A DNA stretch of 64,000 bases, taken from contig NZ_JAFMYW010000009.1 in the NCBI RefSeq assembly GCF_017353175.1, positions 1 through 64,000 on the forward strand, written 5' to 3'. The notes below the pieces were generated by a model. The model made no database searches and was not told the origin of the DNA. It worked only from the letters and a program-made list of their open reading frames with translations. Made by a program: the position numbers and the translations under genes. Shown here in pieces: positions 10,401 to 17,138 of the stretch. Origin of the DNA: Fibrella forsythiae (lineage in GTDB: Bacteria; Bacteroidota; Bacteroidia; Cytophagales; Spirosomataceae). Each line of letters begins with the position of its first letter. Position 1 is the stretch's first letter.

Positions 10401-10504
10401 GCGATGCAGGCGGGTACGTTACATTTACCGGTTCGCCTGAACAAATGGTTCAACTGGACGAAGGCCTTAGCTATACGGCAGACTTTTTGAAGGGTAAATT
10501 ATAG
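7472..10504 (+). CDS. uvrA: Excinuclease ABC subunit UvrA with an insert
   Basis: DNA damage sensor of nucleotide excision repair; dimeric ABC ATPase that loads UvrB. Residues ~58-66 hold the first Walker A (GLSGSGKSS), ~526 the first LSGGE signature, ~550 [13 protein letters not shown], ~704 the second Walker A (GVSGSGKST), ~805 the second zinc module (CEVC ... CEGC), ~896 LSGGEAQR and ~923 [13 protein letters not shown]. The first zinc module keeps only CRRC (~334-337); its usual first CxxC is absent. At 1010 residues it is about 70 longer than E. coli UvrA. Much of the excess is residues ~620-653, a Glu/Arg-rich then Ser/Pro/Phe-rich stretch encoded by a palindrome between the two ATPase halves. 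MIQPTE is taken as the start; a start a few codons later is possible. Confidence 0.96.
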   Translation: MIQPTETDMMTSETNGSPARSVDHLDPKQFIIIKGAKVHNLKNIDVAIPRNKLVVVTGLSGSGKSSLAFDTLFAEGQRMYVESLSSYARQFLGRMEKPEVEYIKGVSPAIAIEQKVTSRNPRSTVGTSTEIYDYLKLLFARAGRTYSPVSGNEVKKDTVTDVVSFIFSHPEGTRVMVMAPLYVREDRTVAEELNILLQKGYTRLVADGGLTGRQVFQMEDLLDEATKLAEAGQKGDLVRTLLPSADATLEILIDRGTVQFDAQGEPDEDTQYRFSDSVQTAFNESDGSCRVEIVPAGDVPGQTRTFSDRFELDGIAFEEPSVNLFTFNNPYGACRRCDGFGKVLGIDPDLVIPDKNLSLFEGAIAPWRSEKMSEEFMKPLLRNGIRFDFPIHRPYKELTPEQQELLWTGNKYFSGLNDFFAFVESQTFKVQYRVMLSRYRGKTTCPECRGSRLRRDASFVKVAGKSITDLVLMPIADSANFFRTIDIPAAQRRIADRILVEIQNRLDYMERVGLGYLTLNRLTNSLSGGEYQRIKLATSLGSALVGSMYILDEPSIGLHPRDTQRLVSVLETLRDMGNTVIVVEHEEEVMRAADQIIDIGPEAGSGGGHLVFQGTWAEIEGERRKGENEERRNGDEANAPSSFSPFPLSSFHSHTLDFLTGRESVPVPTFRRVPTHWIDLKGAREHNLKDVDVRFPLNTLTVVTGVSGSGKSTLIRKVLFPALCRLKGDAGEEAGKYSDLKGSVDRISAIEMIDQNPIGKSSRSNPVTYIKAYDYLRQVMADQPVSKARGYKPSHFSFNVDGGRCEVCQGEGEVKVEMQFMADIYLKCEGCNGKRFKQEVLEVTLAEKNVSDMLEMTVDEAIDFFRKVDTKMADKLMPLQEVGLGYIGLGQSANTLSGGEAQRVKLASFLGKGNPNKGQTLFIFDEPTTGLHFHDIRKLLKAINALVDQGDSVIIIEHNMEVIKSADHIIDLGKEGGDAGGYVTFTGSPEQMVQLDEGLSYTADFLKGKL
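9331..9430. repeat. Polypurine/polypyrimidine palindrome inserted inside uvrA
   Basis: A purine-only stretch (GGGAGAAAGGAGGAAGGGAG and on) is followed by a near-complementary pyrimidine stretch (CTCCTTCTTCC, then CCCTTTCCTCCTTCC), forming an imperfect inverted repeat of ~40-base arms. It is read through in frame as a charged segment then a Ser/Pro/Phe segment. Its arms share long runs with the intergenic palindrome at 11276-11373. Confidence 0.7.
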
Positions 10505-10533
10505 CGATCACTCCAGCAGGGAGTTATCGGTCT

Positions 10534-10576
10534 ACGTGCGTTGGTAATTAGTACATTTGCCAACGCACGTTTTTTG
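10534..10576 (+). terminator. uvrA terminator hairpin
   Basis: Perfect 11-bp stem (ACGTGCGTTGG 10534-10544, CCAACGCACGT 10560-10570), 15-base loop, then a run of T, as in a factor-independent terminator 30 bases after the uvrA stop. The loop contains TACATTTG, a perfect -7 box for the next gene, so the site may have two roles. Confidence 0.75.
10552..10559 (+). promoter_or_regulatory. Possible -7 box inside the hairpin loop
   Basis: TACATTTG fits TAnnTTTG and lies 37 bases before the ATG of the PfpI-like gene. No convincing TTG lies at the right distance upstream. If real, the flanking 11-bp inverted repeat would bracket the promoter like an operator. Confidence 0.4.
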
Positions 10577-10595
10577 CTTTTGGCCCGCTATTCCT

Positions 10596-11276
10596 ATGAA
10601 AGCTCTGATTGTTTGTACCAGCCATACCGATTACCCTACCAAGCCTCAGAAAACAGGGCTTTGGCTCAGCGAAGCCACGCATTTCTACGATGAATTGCAG
10701 GATCGTAATATCCAGTTTGATTTTGTAAGCCCGAAAGGTGGTTCCATCCCGCTTGATCAGCGAAGTGTAGAATCGCGGGATACGACGAACGAAAAGTGGA
10801 TGCATAACCCCGTTTTTCAGGAAAAACTGGCCAATTCGCTGCGCCCCGGTCAGATTAATCCGGCCGAATATCAGATTATTTATTTCACTGGCGGGCACGG
10901 CACCATGTGGGATTTTCCTGACAACGAAACCCTACAGGCCATCACCCGGCATATCTATGAACATGGTGGCATGGTGGCGGCTGTGTGTCACGGCGTAGCT
11001 GGATTGCTTAACGTGACATTGTCGGACGGAACGCTGTTCCTGAAAAATAAGCAGGTGACGGGCTTCTCCAATATGGAAGAAAAGATTGTTCGACTGGCCG
11101 ACGAGGTGCCGTTTCTGCTGGAAGATGCGCTGAAAGAACGCGGTGCCTTGTACAGTAAATCGCTGATTCCCTACGTGCCCCATCTCGAAGTAGACGAGCG
11201 CCTGGTAACAGGCCAAAACCCACTCTCAGCCCGTAAAGTGGGCCGGAAGGTGGTGGAAGAGATGTTTGAGAAATAG
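10596..11276 (+). CDS. DJ-1/PfpI family protein (type 1 glutamine amidotransferase-like)
   Basis: 226 residues starting MKALIVCTSH. The nucleophile elbow VAAVCHGVAG carries Cys131 with the adjacent His132, and FTGGHGTMWDFPDN gives the conserved Gly-rich turn and an acidic partner. The order and insertions (SVESRDTTNEKW, the C-terminal LEVDERLVTGQNPLSA) match the Hsp31/GATase1-like branch, whose members are glyoxalase III-type or deglycase/chaperone proteins. The precise activity is not settled by sequence. It is cytoplasmic. The start at the ATG is preferred to one 39 bases upstream because that region is taken up by the terminator tail and -7 box. Confidence 0.85.
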   Translation: MKALIVCTSHTDYPTKPQKTGLWLSEATHFYDELQDRNIQFDFVSPKGGSIPLDQRSVESRDTTNEKWMHNPVFQEKLANSLRPGQINPAEYQIIYFTGGHGTMWDFPDNETLQAITRHIYEHGGMVAAVCHGVAGLLNVTLSDGTLFLKNKQVTGFSNMEEKIVRLADEVPFLLEDALKERGALYSKSLIPYVPHLEVDERLVTGQNPLSARKVGRKVVEEMFEK

Positions 11277-11373
11277 GGGAGAAAAGGGAGGAAGGAGGAA
11301 GGGGAGGAAAAGGAGCTCCGCCGGTTCATTAATCCAGCGAAGCTCCCTTTCCTCCTTCCTCCCTTTTCTCCCC
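11276..11373. repeat. Polypurine/polypyrimidine inverted repeat between convergent genes
   Basis: Arms 11276-11300 and 11349-11373 are a perfect 25-bp inverted repeat of purine-only sequence (GGGGAGAAAAGGGAGGAAGG...); imperfect pairing continues inward to AGCT. The left arm begins on the last base of the TAG stop of the preceding gene. It may end transcription from both sides, and it is related to the insert in uvrA. Confidence 0.75.
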
Positions 11374-11389
11374 TTCCTCCCCTTCCTCC

Positions 11390-11935
11390 TTAAATAATCA
11401 CATGCGGGAACAGCGCCCGGAATGTGGGGAGTATCTGGTCTTTTTCAGATACGTTCGGATCGGTAATGCCCCAGTCGATATTTAGATCAGGGTCGTCCCA
11501 GCGAATACCACCTTCAGCCTGTTTGTTGTAAACGTTGGTGCATTTATAGCTGAAGACACTGTCTTCGAGCGCAACGAACCCGTGAGCAAACCCTGCTGGT
11601 ATCCAGGCCATATTGGCCAGTTTGGCATCCAGCAAAAACGTTTTATACTGCCCAAAGGTGGGCGATGCCGGGCGGCAGTCGACGGCTACGTCAAGAACCT
11701 GTCCGGTGATAACCCGTACTAGTTTGCCCTGTGCAAAAGGCTCATTCTGAAAGTGGAGCCCCCGCAATACCCCTTTCGTTGAAAACGACTGGTTGTCCTG
11801 CACAAAATCAAATGGTAAGCCCAGGGAGGCAAATAATGGTTTATTGTAGGATTCGAAGAAATGGCCGCGTTCGTCTTCAAAAACGCGGGGGATCAGTTCA
11901 AGCAGACCGTCAATATCCGTTTGGATTACTTGCAT
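11390..11935 (-). CDS. rfbC: dTDP-4-dehydrorhamnose 3,5-epimerase
   Basis: Third step of dTDP-L-rhamnose synthesis: epimerises C3 and C5 of the 4-keto-6-deoxyglucose nucleotide. The protein is 181 residues, the standard length. Visible motifs are GHFFESYN, QDNQSFSTKGVLRGLHFQ with the catalytic His61, GKLVRVITGQVLDVAVDCR, WIPAGFAHGFVAL, and the Tyr-bearing YKCTNVYNKQAEGGIRWDDP, all in family order on the cupin fold. The other rhamnose genes (rfbA, rfbB, rfbD) are not in the window, so the pathway is scattered or lies elsewhere. It has its own promoter box just upstream and is divergent from pyrF. Confidence 0.95.
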   Translation of the reverse strand: MQVIQTDIDGLLELIPRVFEDERGHFFESYNKPLFASLGLPFDFVQDNQSFSTKGVLRGLHFQNEPFAQGKLVRVITGQVLDVAVDCRPASPTFGQYKTFLLDAKLANMAWIPAGFAHGFVALEDSVFSYKCTNVYNKQAEGGIRWDDPDLNIDWGITDPNVSEKDQILPTFRALFPHVII

Positions 11936-11958
11936 AGCAGAATGTCAGGTAGTAGCCA

Positions 11959-11966
11959 CAAAAATA
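11959..11966 (-). promoter_or_regulatory. -7 box of rfbC
   Basis: Minus-strand TATTTTTG fits TAnnTTTG, 24 bases before the rfbC ATG. No clear TTG is seen at the -33 position. Confidence 0.55.
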
Positions 11967-11987
11967 GACTTCTCTACGGTACGTTCG

Positions 11988-11995
11988 TACTTTTG
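11988..11995 (+). promoter_or_regulatory. -7 box of pyrF
   Basis: TACTTTTG, 36 bases before the pyrF ATG, exact match to TAnnTTTG. The -33 element is not obvious. The rfbC box lies back to back with it. Confidence 0.6.
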
Positions 11996-12030
11996 ACCCC
12001 ATCCATTTTAGGTACCGTCAAAAAACGTGT

Positions 12031-12852
12031 ATGAACTATCAGGCTCTGTCGGCACAAATCCGGCAAAAAAAATCATACCTCTGCGTGGGGTTAGACACCG
12101 ACAGTCAAAAACTACCGGCTCATCTGGCAAACGTACCTGATCCGGTTTTCGAATTCAACAAAGCCATTATCGATGCCACCGCGCCTTATGCCGTGGCCTA
12201 CAAACCAAATATTGCCTTTTACGAAGCACAGGGACCACGGGGATGGGAAAGCCTCCAGAAAACCCTCGACTACATTCCGACAGACTGTTTTACTATTGCC
12301 GATGCCAAACGCGGCGATATCGGCAACACCTCGGGTCTTTACGCCCGCGCCTTTTTCGACCCCTCGGCGGCAGGGCTTGACTTTGATGCCATCACGGTCG
12401 CGCCCTACATGGGGCACGATTCGGTACTGCCTTTTCTGGAATACCCCGGCAAGTGGGTGATTCTGCTGGCCCTGACCAGTAATCCCGGTAGCGCTGATTT
12501 TCAGCGGCAACAGGTCGATAATGAAACGCAGGAGCTGTTCGAGACCGTAATCCAAAAGGCGCAGACCTGGGCAAACCACGAGCAGTTGATGTTTGTCGTA
12601 GGCGCTACCCAGTCCGATCAGATCGCCCGGATTCGTGAGTTGGCTCCCGATAATTTTTTGCTGATCCCCGGCGTTGGGGCACAGGGTGGTTCACTGGCTG
12701 ACGTTTCGAAAAATGGGCTCACGAAAGACGGTGGCCTGCTGGTCAATGCGTCACGCAGTATTCTGTACGCCTCATCAGGAACCGATTTTGCCGAAGCCGC
12801 CGCCGCCGAAGCCAAAGCCATTCAAGCAGAGATGGCCACGTACCTAAACTGA
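12031..12852 (+). CDS. pyrF: Orotidine 5'-phosphate decarboxylase, long (type 2) form
   Basis: Last step of UMP synthesis: decarboxylates OMP. The protein is 273 residues, typical of the long subfamily found in Bacteroidota and actinobacteria. The catalytic Lys-Asp network appears as FTIADAKRGDIGNT (residues ~88-100, Lys93 and Asp96), with YLCVGLDTD near the N-terminus, VAYKPNIAFYEAQG, FVVGATQ and LLIPGVGAQGG, the last being the phosphate-binding loop. It is cytoplasmic and single-cistron, with its own promoter box and a strong hairpin 20 bases after the stop. Confidence 0.96.
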   Translation: MNYQALSAQIRQKKSYLCVGLDTDSQKLPAHLANVPDPVFEFNKAIIDATAPYAVAYKPNIAFYEAQGPRGWESLQKTLDYIPTDCFTIADAKRGDIGNTSGLYARAFFDPSAAGLDFDAITVAPYMGHDSVLPFLEYPGKWVILLALTSNPGSADFQRQQVDNETQELFETVIQKAQTWANHEQLMFVVGATQSDQIARIRELAPDNFLLIPGVGAQGGSLADVSKNGLTKDGGLLVNASRSILYASSGTDFAEAAAAEAKAIQAEMATYLN

Positions 12853-12871
12853 ATTGACCTACAAAACAGAG

Positions 12872-12924
12872 ACGTACCCAGGCATTATCAGAACGTTACG
12901 TGTGCTGATAGTGCCTGGGTACGT
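12872..12924. terminator. Hairpin shared by pyrF and the convergent sigma-factor operon
   Basis: 20-bp stem with one transition mismatch: ACGTACCCAGGCATTATCAG (12872-12891) against 12905-12924, loop of 13 bases. Both arms contain the ACGTACC heptamer that is repeated throughout the window. It sits between convergent genes. Confidence 0.7.
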
Positions 12925-12955
12925 AGGCTTTCGCTAGTGGCGGTTACGAACTGGT

Positions 12956-13852
12956 CTAATTGACTCGCTTATAGCTGATCGTGAAAGAAAACGTACCCAT
13001 CGGTCCGGATGGACAACTTCGTTGCGTTGGAAAGCCAAACTCATTGACGCCCTGGGTGGCATACGTGATGATGCCGGTAGTACAGGTAAACCGCTCAAAC
13101 GACGTGGTACAACTCTTTGTGGTTCGTGATACCAAGTTATTGTTGGTCAGCGGATTATCGAGTATGGATAAAGGCCTGCTGAGCGTCATCAGCTGATCGG
13201 AAGCCGCTATCAGGGCTGCCATGAGCTGATATTCCTTACTGGTTGAAAAGATATTCTGATGCTGATCGTACTGCTGGTCAAGTACTTGAATGAATTGACT
13301 TCTATTTCGCTCTTCGTTCTTTTTCGATTCGGTCAGGTAATCCAGGTGGCCCTGATTATCCAGGTAGAGCCGACCCAGCGCCACATTGGTGTTTACCGGA
13401 TACCCCGCCTCATTTAACTGAATGCTGACTTGCTTCACGGGCTGGTCGCCTATCTGCGCCTGGGCAGTGAGCGTGTTACCTACGTAGGTCAGGCTAAAAC
13501 TGGATGCCTTGCTGTAGCTCTGTAGTGTATTGTCGAACAGTTCGGTATTGAGCGTAATCGTGGTCAGACGATTGGCTGTATACGAAAACTGCGCCCAGGG
13601 TTTGGGGGCATCTCCTGAGGTGAGTAACGAATCCCGGACAGACAGGAGCTGGTTCTGGCTGTTGTAAGCAAACAGCGAACGATAAACCCAGTGTGCCAGT
13701 GTGCCATCGGAATGCCATTCGATCGACGTAGGCAGCAATATTGGTTTCTGCAAAGGCTGTGAATTGATCATCGATTGATCCTTGCAGGAAAGAAGACCCA
13801 CACCGAGCGAGACAGACAGCAGGAGAAGGAGAGAACGAATTGGACGGACCAT
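12956..13852 (-). CDS. Predicted lipoprotein, last gene of the ECF sigma operon
   Basis: 298 residues. The chosen ATG gives MVRPIRSLLLLLSVSLGVGLLSC, a lipoprotein signal with the lipobox Cys at residue 23; a longer frame would start inside the gene upstream. The mature part is Gln/Ser/Thr-rich with a repeating pattern of beta strands (HSDGTLAHWVYRSLFAYNSQ, YTANRLTTITL, LSLTYVGNTLTAQ) resembling the DUF4595/RHS-like family of surface lipoproteins, but I cannot assign a family firmly. The C-terminus has two Cys pairs (TKSCTTSFERFTCTTG). It follows the anti-sigma-like gene by 44 bases and probably belongs to its regulon. Confidence 0.6.
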   Translation of the reverse strand: MVRPIRSLLLLLSVSLGVGLLSCKDQSMINSQPLQKPILLPTSIEWHSDGTLAHWVYRSLFAYNSQNQLLSVRDSLLTSGDAPKPWAQFSYTANRLTTITLNTELFDNTLQSYSKASSFSLTYVGNTLTAQAQIGDQPVKQVSIQLNEAGYPVNTNVALGRLYLDNQGHLDYLTESKKNEERNRSQFIQVLDQQYDQHQNIFSTSKEYQLMAALIAASDQLMTLSRPLSILDNPLTNNNLVSRTTKSCTTSFERFTCTTGIITYATQGVNEFGFPTQRSCPSGPMGTFSFTISYKRVN

Positions 13853-13896
13853 AAATACTGGGTAACGAGTTGAGTGTAAACGAACAAACGTATTTA

Positions 13897-15258
13897 TTAA
13901 TGAGCAGCGGGGCGGATTGTCAGCGACGCCCCGACCAGAAACGGATGGATAACCAGTTGACGGTCGCCGCTGAACAGGCGGCTGAATCCATATTGAACGG
14001 TAGGCCCCAGTTGAACAGCATACGCGTTCTTCAGCGGTACCGCCATCGTTAGTGACGCCTGTCCCCATAAGAGCGTTTGCCCGGTGGCGGGTAGGTACGT
14101 TCCCTGTCCACCCACACGGGCAGCATACCGACCGGGGCGTTTACCCAGACCCAGCGTGTATTCCTTACCCAGGCTGGCTCCCAGCATGGTCAACGAACTG
14201 TTTTCCATGATCGACCTGCCCAGGCGGGTGATCCGGTACTCGTTTGGGGCCGTTGATTCAATACGGTATTCATTAGTAGCCAGTTCGTAGTAGGCCCAGC
14301 GCCTTAGCTGGCCAGCCATGAGCTGAACGGTAAACTGCCGCCACACCAGGCCGCCGCTGACCTGATACCCCCAGGTTGGTGCCGAAAAAGCGGCCGGTGC
14401 ACCCACTTGCTGCACGTAAGTTTCCGGCCTGGCCATAACGGTCATCCACTGATAAGTGCTTAAAGGAGCCACGCTGGCCAGCCATTGTAACGGGGGCCGA
14501 CGGCTTTCGATAGTGGCTTCCGTTGGTTGTTGAGGCAGTTGCACTACTTGCTTTGTAAGGGTATGATCAGGCACATGAAACGGACGGATGACCATAGGCT
14601 GTAACGCCGCCAGCGCTGCTTGCCCGAAAACACTATCAGCAACAACCGGAGGCATCGATGGGTGAACAGGCGTCGAGAGCAACGGAACCGGATTGGCCTG
14701 CCTGCCAGTCGAAAGCGGTGGGCGACGGCCGGTTAGCTGATCTGTCTGCCTGTCGGCTGCTGACAAACGTACCTGAGCGCTGGCTGGCAGTGGTCGGGTA
14801 ACACGGGCCGCAGGGCGCACCGGCTGGCGAGGCATCGATGATGTTGTGGCTACCAGCATGTTTGGCTGTTTTTCCTGGTGGGTTATGGTCTGATTTGCTG
14901 AAGGATCCGGTAGTGTAGTTACCGGGCCGTCGCTGTCCGAAGCCGACGGATTTGAGTGAATCACTGACCTCTTCTGCGATTGAGACGAACCAGTCTGTTG
15001 CTGTGCAGAAGCCGGCCGTTTAGGCTGAATATGCGTAGTCTGGCGAGTCAACATACGTTGTGGACCATACAACGCACCGCCGATCAACAGCAGCAGAAGT
15101 GCCAGAACAACGTACCTGTACCGTGGGGTTGAGGCGGCTGGCACGTGCTTCCAGATCTGCTTTTTGAGCGAACTCGACGGCGTTCGCTCAAATTCATTGA
15201 AAAGCTGCTGAAAGCGTTCTTTCAGGGCTTTGTCGGTCGAATCATCCGAGGAATTCAT
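13897..15258 (-). CDS. Membrane-anchored protein with anti-sigma-like N-terminus and barrel-like C-terminus
   Basis: 453 residues. Residues 1-45 are charged and cytoplasmic (DKALKERFQQLFNEFE...), ~48-63 are one transmembrane helix, ~70-265 are a low-complexity Gln/Pro/Ser/Arg linker, and ~265-453 form an amphipathic beta-rich domain like an outer-membrane barrel. This build is common in Bacteroidota directly after an ECF sigma gene, where the short cytoplasmic part is thought to bind the sigma factor. It overlaps the sigma gene by 17 bases, which implies translational coupling and supports an anti-sigma role. No canonical ZAS zinc motif is present. The barrel-like part could sense the outer envelope; that is inference. 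Confidence 0.6.
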   Translation of the reverse strand: MNSSDDSTDKALKERFQQLFNEFERTPSSSLKKQIWKHVPAASTPRYRYVVLALLLLLIGGALYGPQRMLTRQTTHIQPKRPASAQQQTGSSQSQKRSVIHSNPSASDSDGPVTTLPDPSANQTITHQEKQPNMLVATTSSMPRQPVRPAARVTRPLPASAQVRLSAADRQTDQLTGRRPPLSTGRQANPVPLLSTPVHPSMPPVVADSVFGQAALAALQPMVIRPFHVPDHTLTKQVVQLPQQPTEATIESRRPPLQWLASVAPLSTYQWMTVMARPETYVQQVGAPAAFSAPTWGYQVSGGLVWRQFTVQLMAGQLRRWAYYELATNEYRIESTAPNEYRITRLGRSIMENSSLTMLGASLGKEYTLGLGKRPGRYAARVGGQGTYLPATGQTLLWGQASLTMAVPLKNAYAVQLGPTVQYGFSRLFSGDRQLVIHPFLVGASLTIRPAAH

Positions 15259-15829
15259 GACGTTTGAGGCCGTTTTGGTGACTGAGTTTACTTAATAATT
15301 GCTTTGCCCGGCTGTACTGCGAGCGTACCGTTGCCTCCGGAATATTCAGCAATACGGCGATATCGGCGTGGGTGTAATCTTCGATCAGATACAGGTTCAC
15401 GACCAGTCGGTATTGGTCGGGCAACTGGTTGATGAAGGCCAGCAGGGCATCCAGATTGAGTCGGTTGATCATGGCCTCATAATCGTCGCTGACCAACTCG
15501 TCGGTGCTTTCTTCATAGGTGCCAAAACGTTCTTGCGAGCGGGTAGTCCGGTTGTAATAATTGATCGCCGTTCGCACAATGATCGACTTCACCCAACTAT
15601 CGGCTGAGTCTGGTTTGTCTAACTCCCGGATATGCTGGAAAATACGAATAAACGCTTCCTGAAAAATGTCTTCTGCTTCTGCCACCGTGCGGGCGTAGCG
15701 TACGCACACCCCCAGCATCCTGTTTTTGTACCGTTCGTAGAAGGCATGCTGCGCCTGCGCTTCCTCGCGCTGGCAGCCAAGCACCAGATCGCGCAGGGTC
15801 GGATATCTCTTACGGCCAAATAATGCCAT
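15242..15829 (-). CDS. ECF-type RNA polymerase sigma factor
   Basis: 195 residues with only regions 2 and 4, as in extracytoplasmic-function sigma factors. Region 2 runs from about HAFYERYKNRMLGVCVRYAR through DIFQEAFIRIFQHI (residues ~27-70), and region 4 is LPDQYRLVVNLYLIEDYTHADIAVLL with the recognition helix PEATVRSQYSRAKQLL (~140-185). It would direct RNA polymerase to envelope or stress genes. The downstream overlapping gene is the likely anti-sigma factor and the upstream lipoprotein ends 34 bases before its start, so the four genes form one operon that may be autoregulated. Confidence 0.9.
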   Translation of the reverse strand: MALFGRKRYPTLRDLVLGCQREEAQAQHAFYERYKNRMLGVCVRYARTVAEAEDIFQEAFIRIFQHIRELDKPDSADSWVKSIIVRTAINYYNRTTRSQERFGTYEESTDELVSDDYEAMINRLNLDALLAFINQLPDQYRLVVNLYLIEDYTHADIAVLLNIPEATVRSQYSRAKQLLSKLSHQNGLKRHEFLG

Positions 15830-15863
15830 CTGAATGAGCCGGTTAGGGGCGATTAGCTAGTGG

Positions 15864-16802
15864 CTATACCAGGTTCAGGTACGTACGGCGCACAAGTTGC
15901 CCCTGCTCATTGAAGGTCATAAACCAGGTTTGTCGACCTTTCTGCACATTGACGGTGTAGGTGGTCACGCCGGCGTACTGGCTCTTGCTGAGCAGACTAA
16001 ACTGGCCACTGTTGCTGAACCCTGTCAGTTCGGGCGTTTGTTGCAGGTACGTCTGTATTGAGGCCGGTAACTGATTGATGAACGAATAATACTGGGCGTT
16101 GGCCGAGCCGGTGGCGGCAATCAACTGACCGTTTTCTTCGTAAGTGAGGGTATAATAATTGGTGTTTTGCTGTGCCGAAATAGCATATCGCTTTTTGCCC
16201 TGCGCATCAACAGTGACCAATGCATAGCTAAAAACGGCCCCCTGCGCTGTCAGCGACTGCTGAATAGCAAGAGGAAGATCGAGCAGTGTTTCGGTCCGGA
16301 ATTCCAGCTGATTGCTGGGTAGCAACTCAGTTACGTAGGTAATCGTGCCGTTTATACTGGTAACGGTCCAACGGAATGTGTAGCGGGTACCCTGCCAGTC
16401 GTAGTCGGCAAAAATGAACTGGCCATTGTTTCCCCCGTCTCTGAACCAGCTGTAGTTCTGCACCCTGAGATTCGTAAATGTTCCCCCGTCAAGAACGGTG
16501 TTACGCACCAGCGAGGCCAGCGAATCCGGTACCGACTGAGTTTGCAGCTGGTAAGCGATCAATAGCTTCTGCGGGTTAGTAGCGGCGCTGTACCGGGCCG
16601 ATTTCTGCGTGAAATTCACCTGCCACACCCGATCTTTTTCCAGGGTTTTAAAGACCATGTCGGCCGCTCCCGGATACTGATCGGTCAGCGCCTGAATAGC
16701 ACTGGCCGGAACGGTTTCAGTGGGCGTAGGTTGATTGTCGGTAACCTGGTTGCAGGCTCCTTGAAAGACACAGAGCAGCAAGAGTAGGCATACGTTTTTC
16801 AT
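15864..16802 (-). CDS. Predicted lipoprotein with PepSY-like repeats
   Basis: 312 residues from the ATG giving MKNVCLLLLLCVFQGAC, a lipoprotein signal (lipobox Cys at residue 17). Three related stretches begin with an Ile-Gln-containing helix and continue into strands: AIQALTDQYPGAADMVFKTL, LAIQQSLTAQGAVFSYALVT and ASIQTYLQQTPELTGF. Each ends in a turn such as YEENGQL or FNEQGQL. This is the pattern of PepSY-like periplasmic domains of Bacteroidota. It is the first gene of the sigma-factor operon and could be the envelope sensor or a target. No minus-strand TAnnTTTG box is visible upstream, so transcription may depend on the ECF sigma factor itself. Confidence 0.65.
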   Translation of the reverse strand: MKNVCLLLLLCVFQGACNQVTDNQPTPTETVPASAIQALTDQYPGAADMVFKTLEKDRVWQVNFTQKSARYSAATNPQKLLIAYQLQTQSVPDSLASLVRNTVLDGGTFTNLRVQNYSWFRDGGNNGQFIFADYDWQGTRYTFRWTVTSINGTITYVTELLPSNQLEFRTETLLDLPLAIQQSLTAQGAVFSYALVTVDAQGKKRYAISAQQNTNYYTLTYEENGQLIAATGSANAQYYSFINQLPASIQTYLQQTPELTGFSNSGQFSLLSKSQYAGVTTYTVNVQKGRQTWFMTFNEQGQLVRRTYLNLV

Positions 16803-17138
16803 ACGTTGAGCAGATTGGCTGTGTCTGGGCAGCATAAGGCCACCAAAACGAACCAGCGGTGAAGTCAGTCAGTGATATAGACACCGTACGTACTCGCCGT
16901 TGTTGCATAGGCGCGCTTTATTTTTGGCGATCGCTCGCAACAATCTACATCAAAACCCGCTTTCTGATCGGCAACTGTCTGATCAAAAGCCCCTTAGGCG
17001 TATGGGGGTTTTCCATGAAAACTCCCAATCCTCGGACGAGCCTTCCAGGAGACTAACAGCAACCTACCCACCAACCGATGGGATTGACAACGCAGGTAAG
17101 GCGGCCGGGCGGCTGGCGCTGGTAACGTACCTACATGT
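16803..17138. other. Intergenic stretch with a promoter-like box and a hairpin
   Basis: No credible gene. On the plus strand TATTTTTG (16919-16926) fits the -7 consensus, with TTG at 16900 upstream, and ~60 bases later a hairpin AAAAGCCCC (16985-16993) / GGGGGTTTT (17004-17012) ends in T. Together they could bound a ~85-nt RNA. Alternatively, the hairpin read on the minus strand could end the transcript of the amidase gene. Confidence 0.3.
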
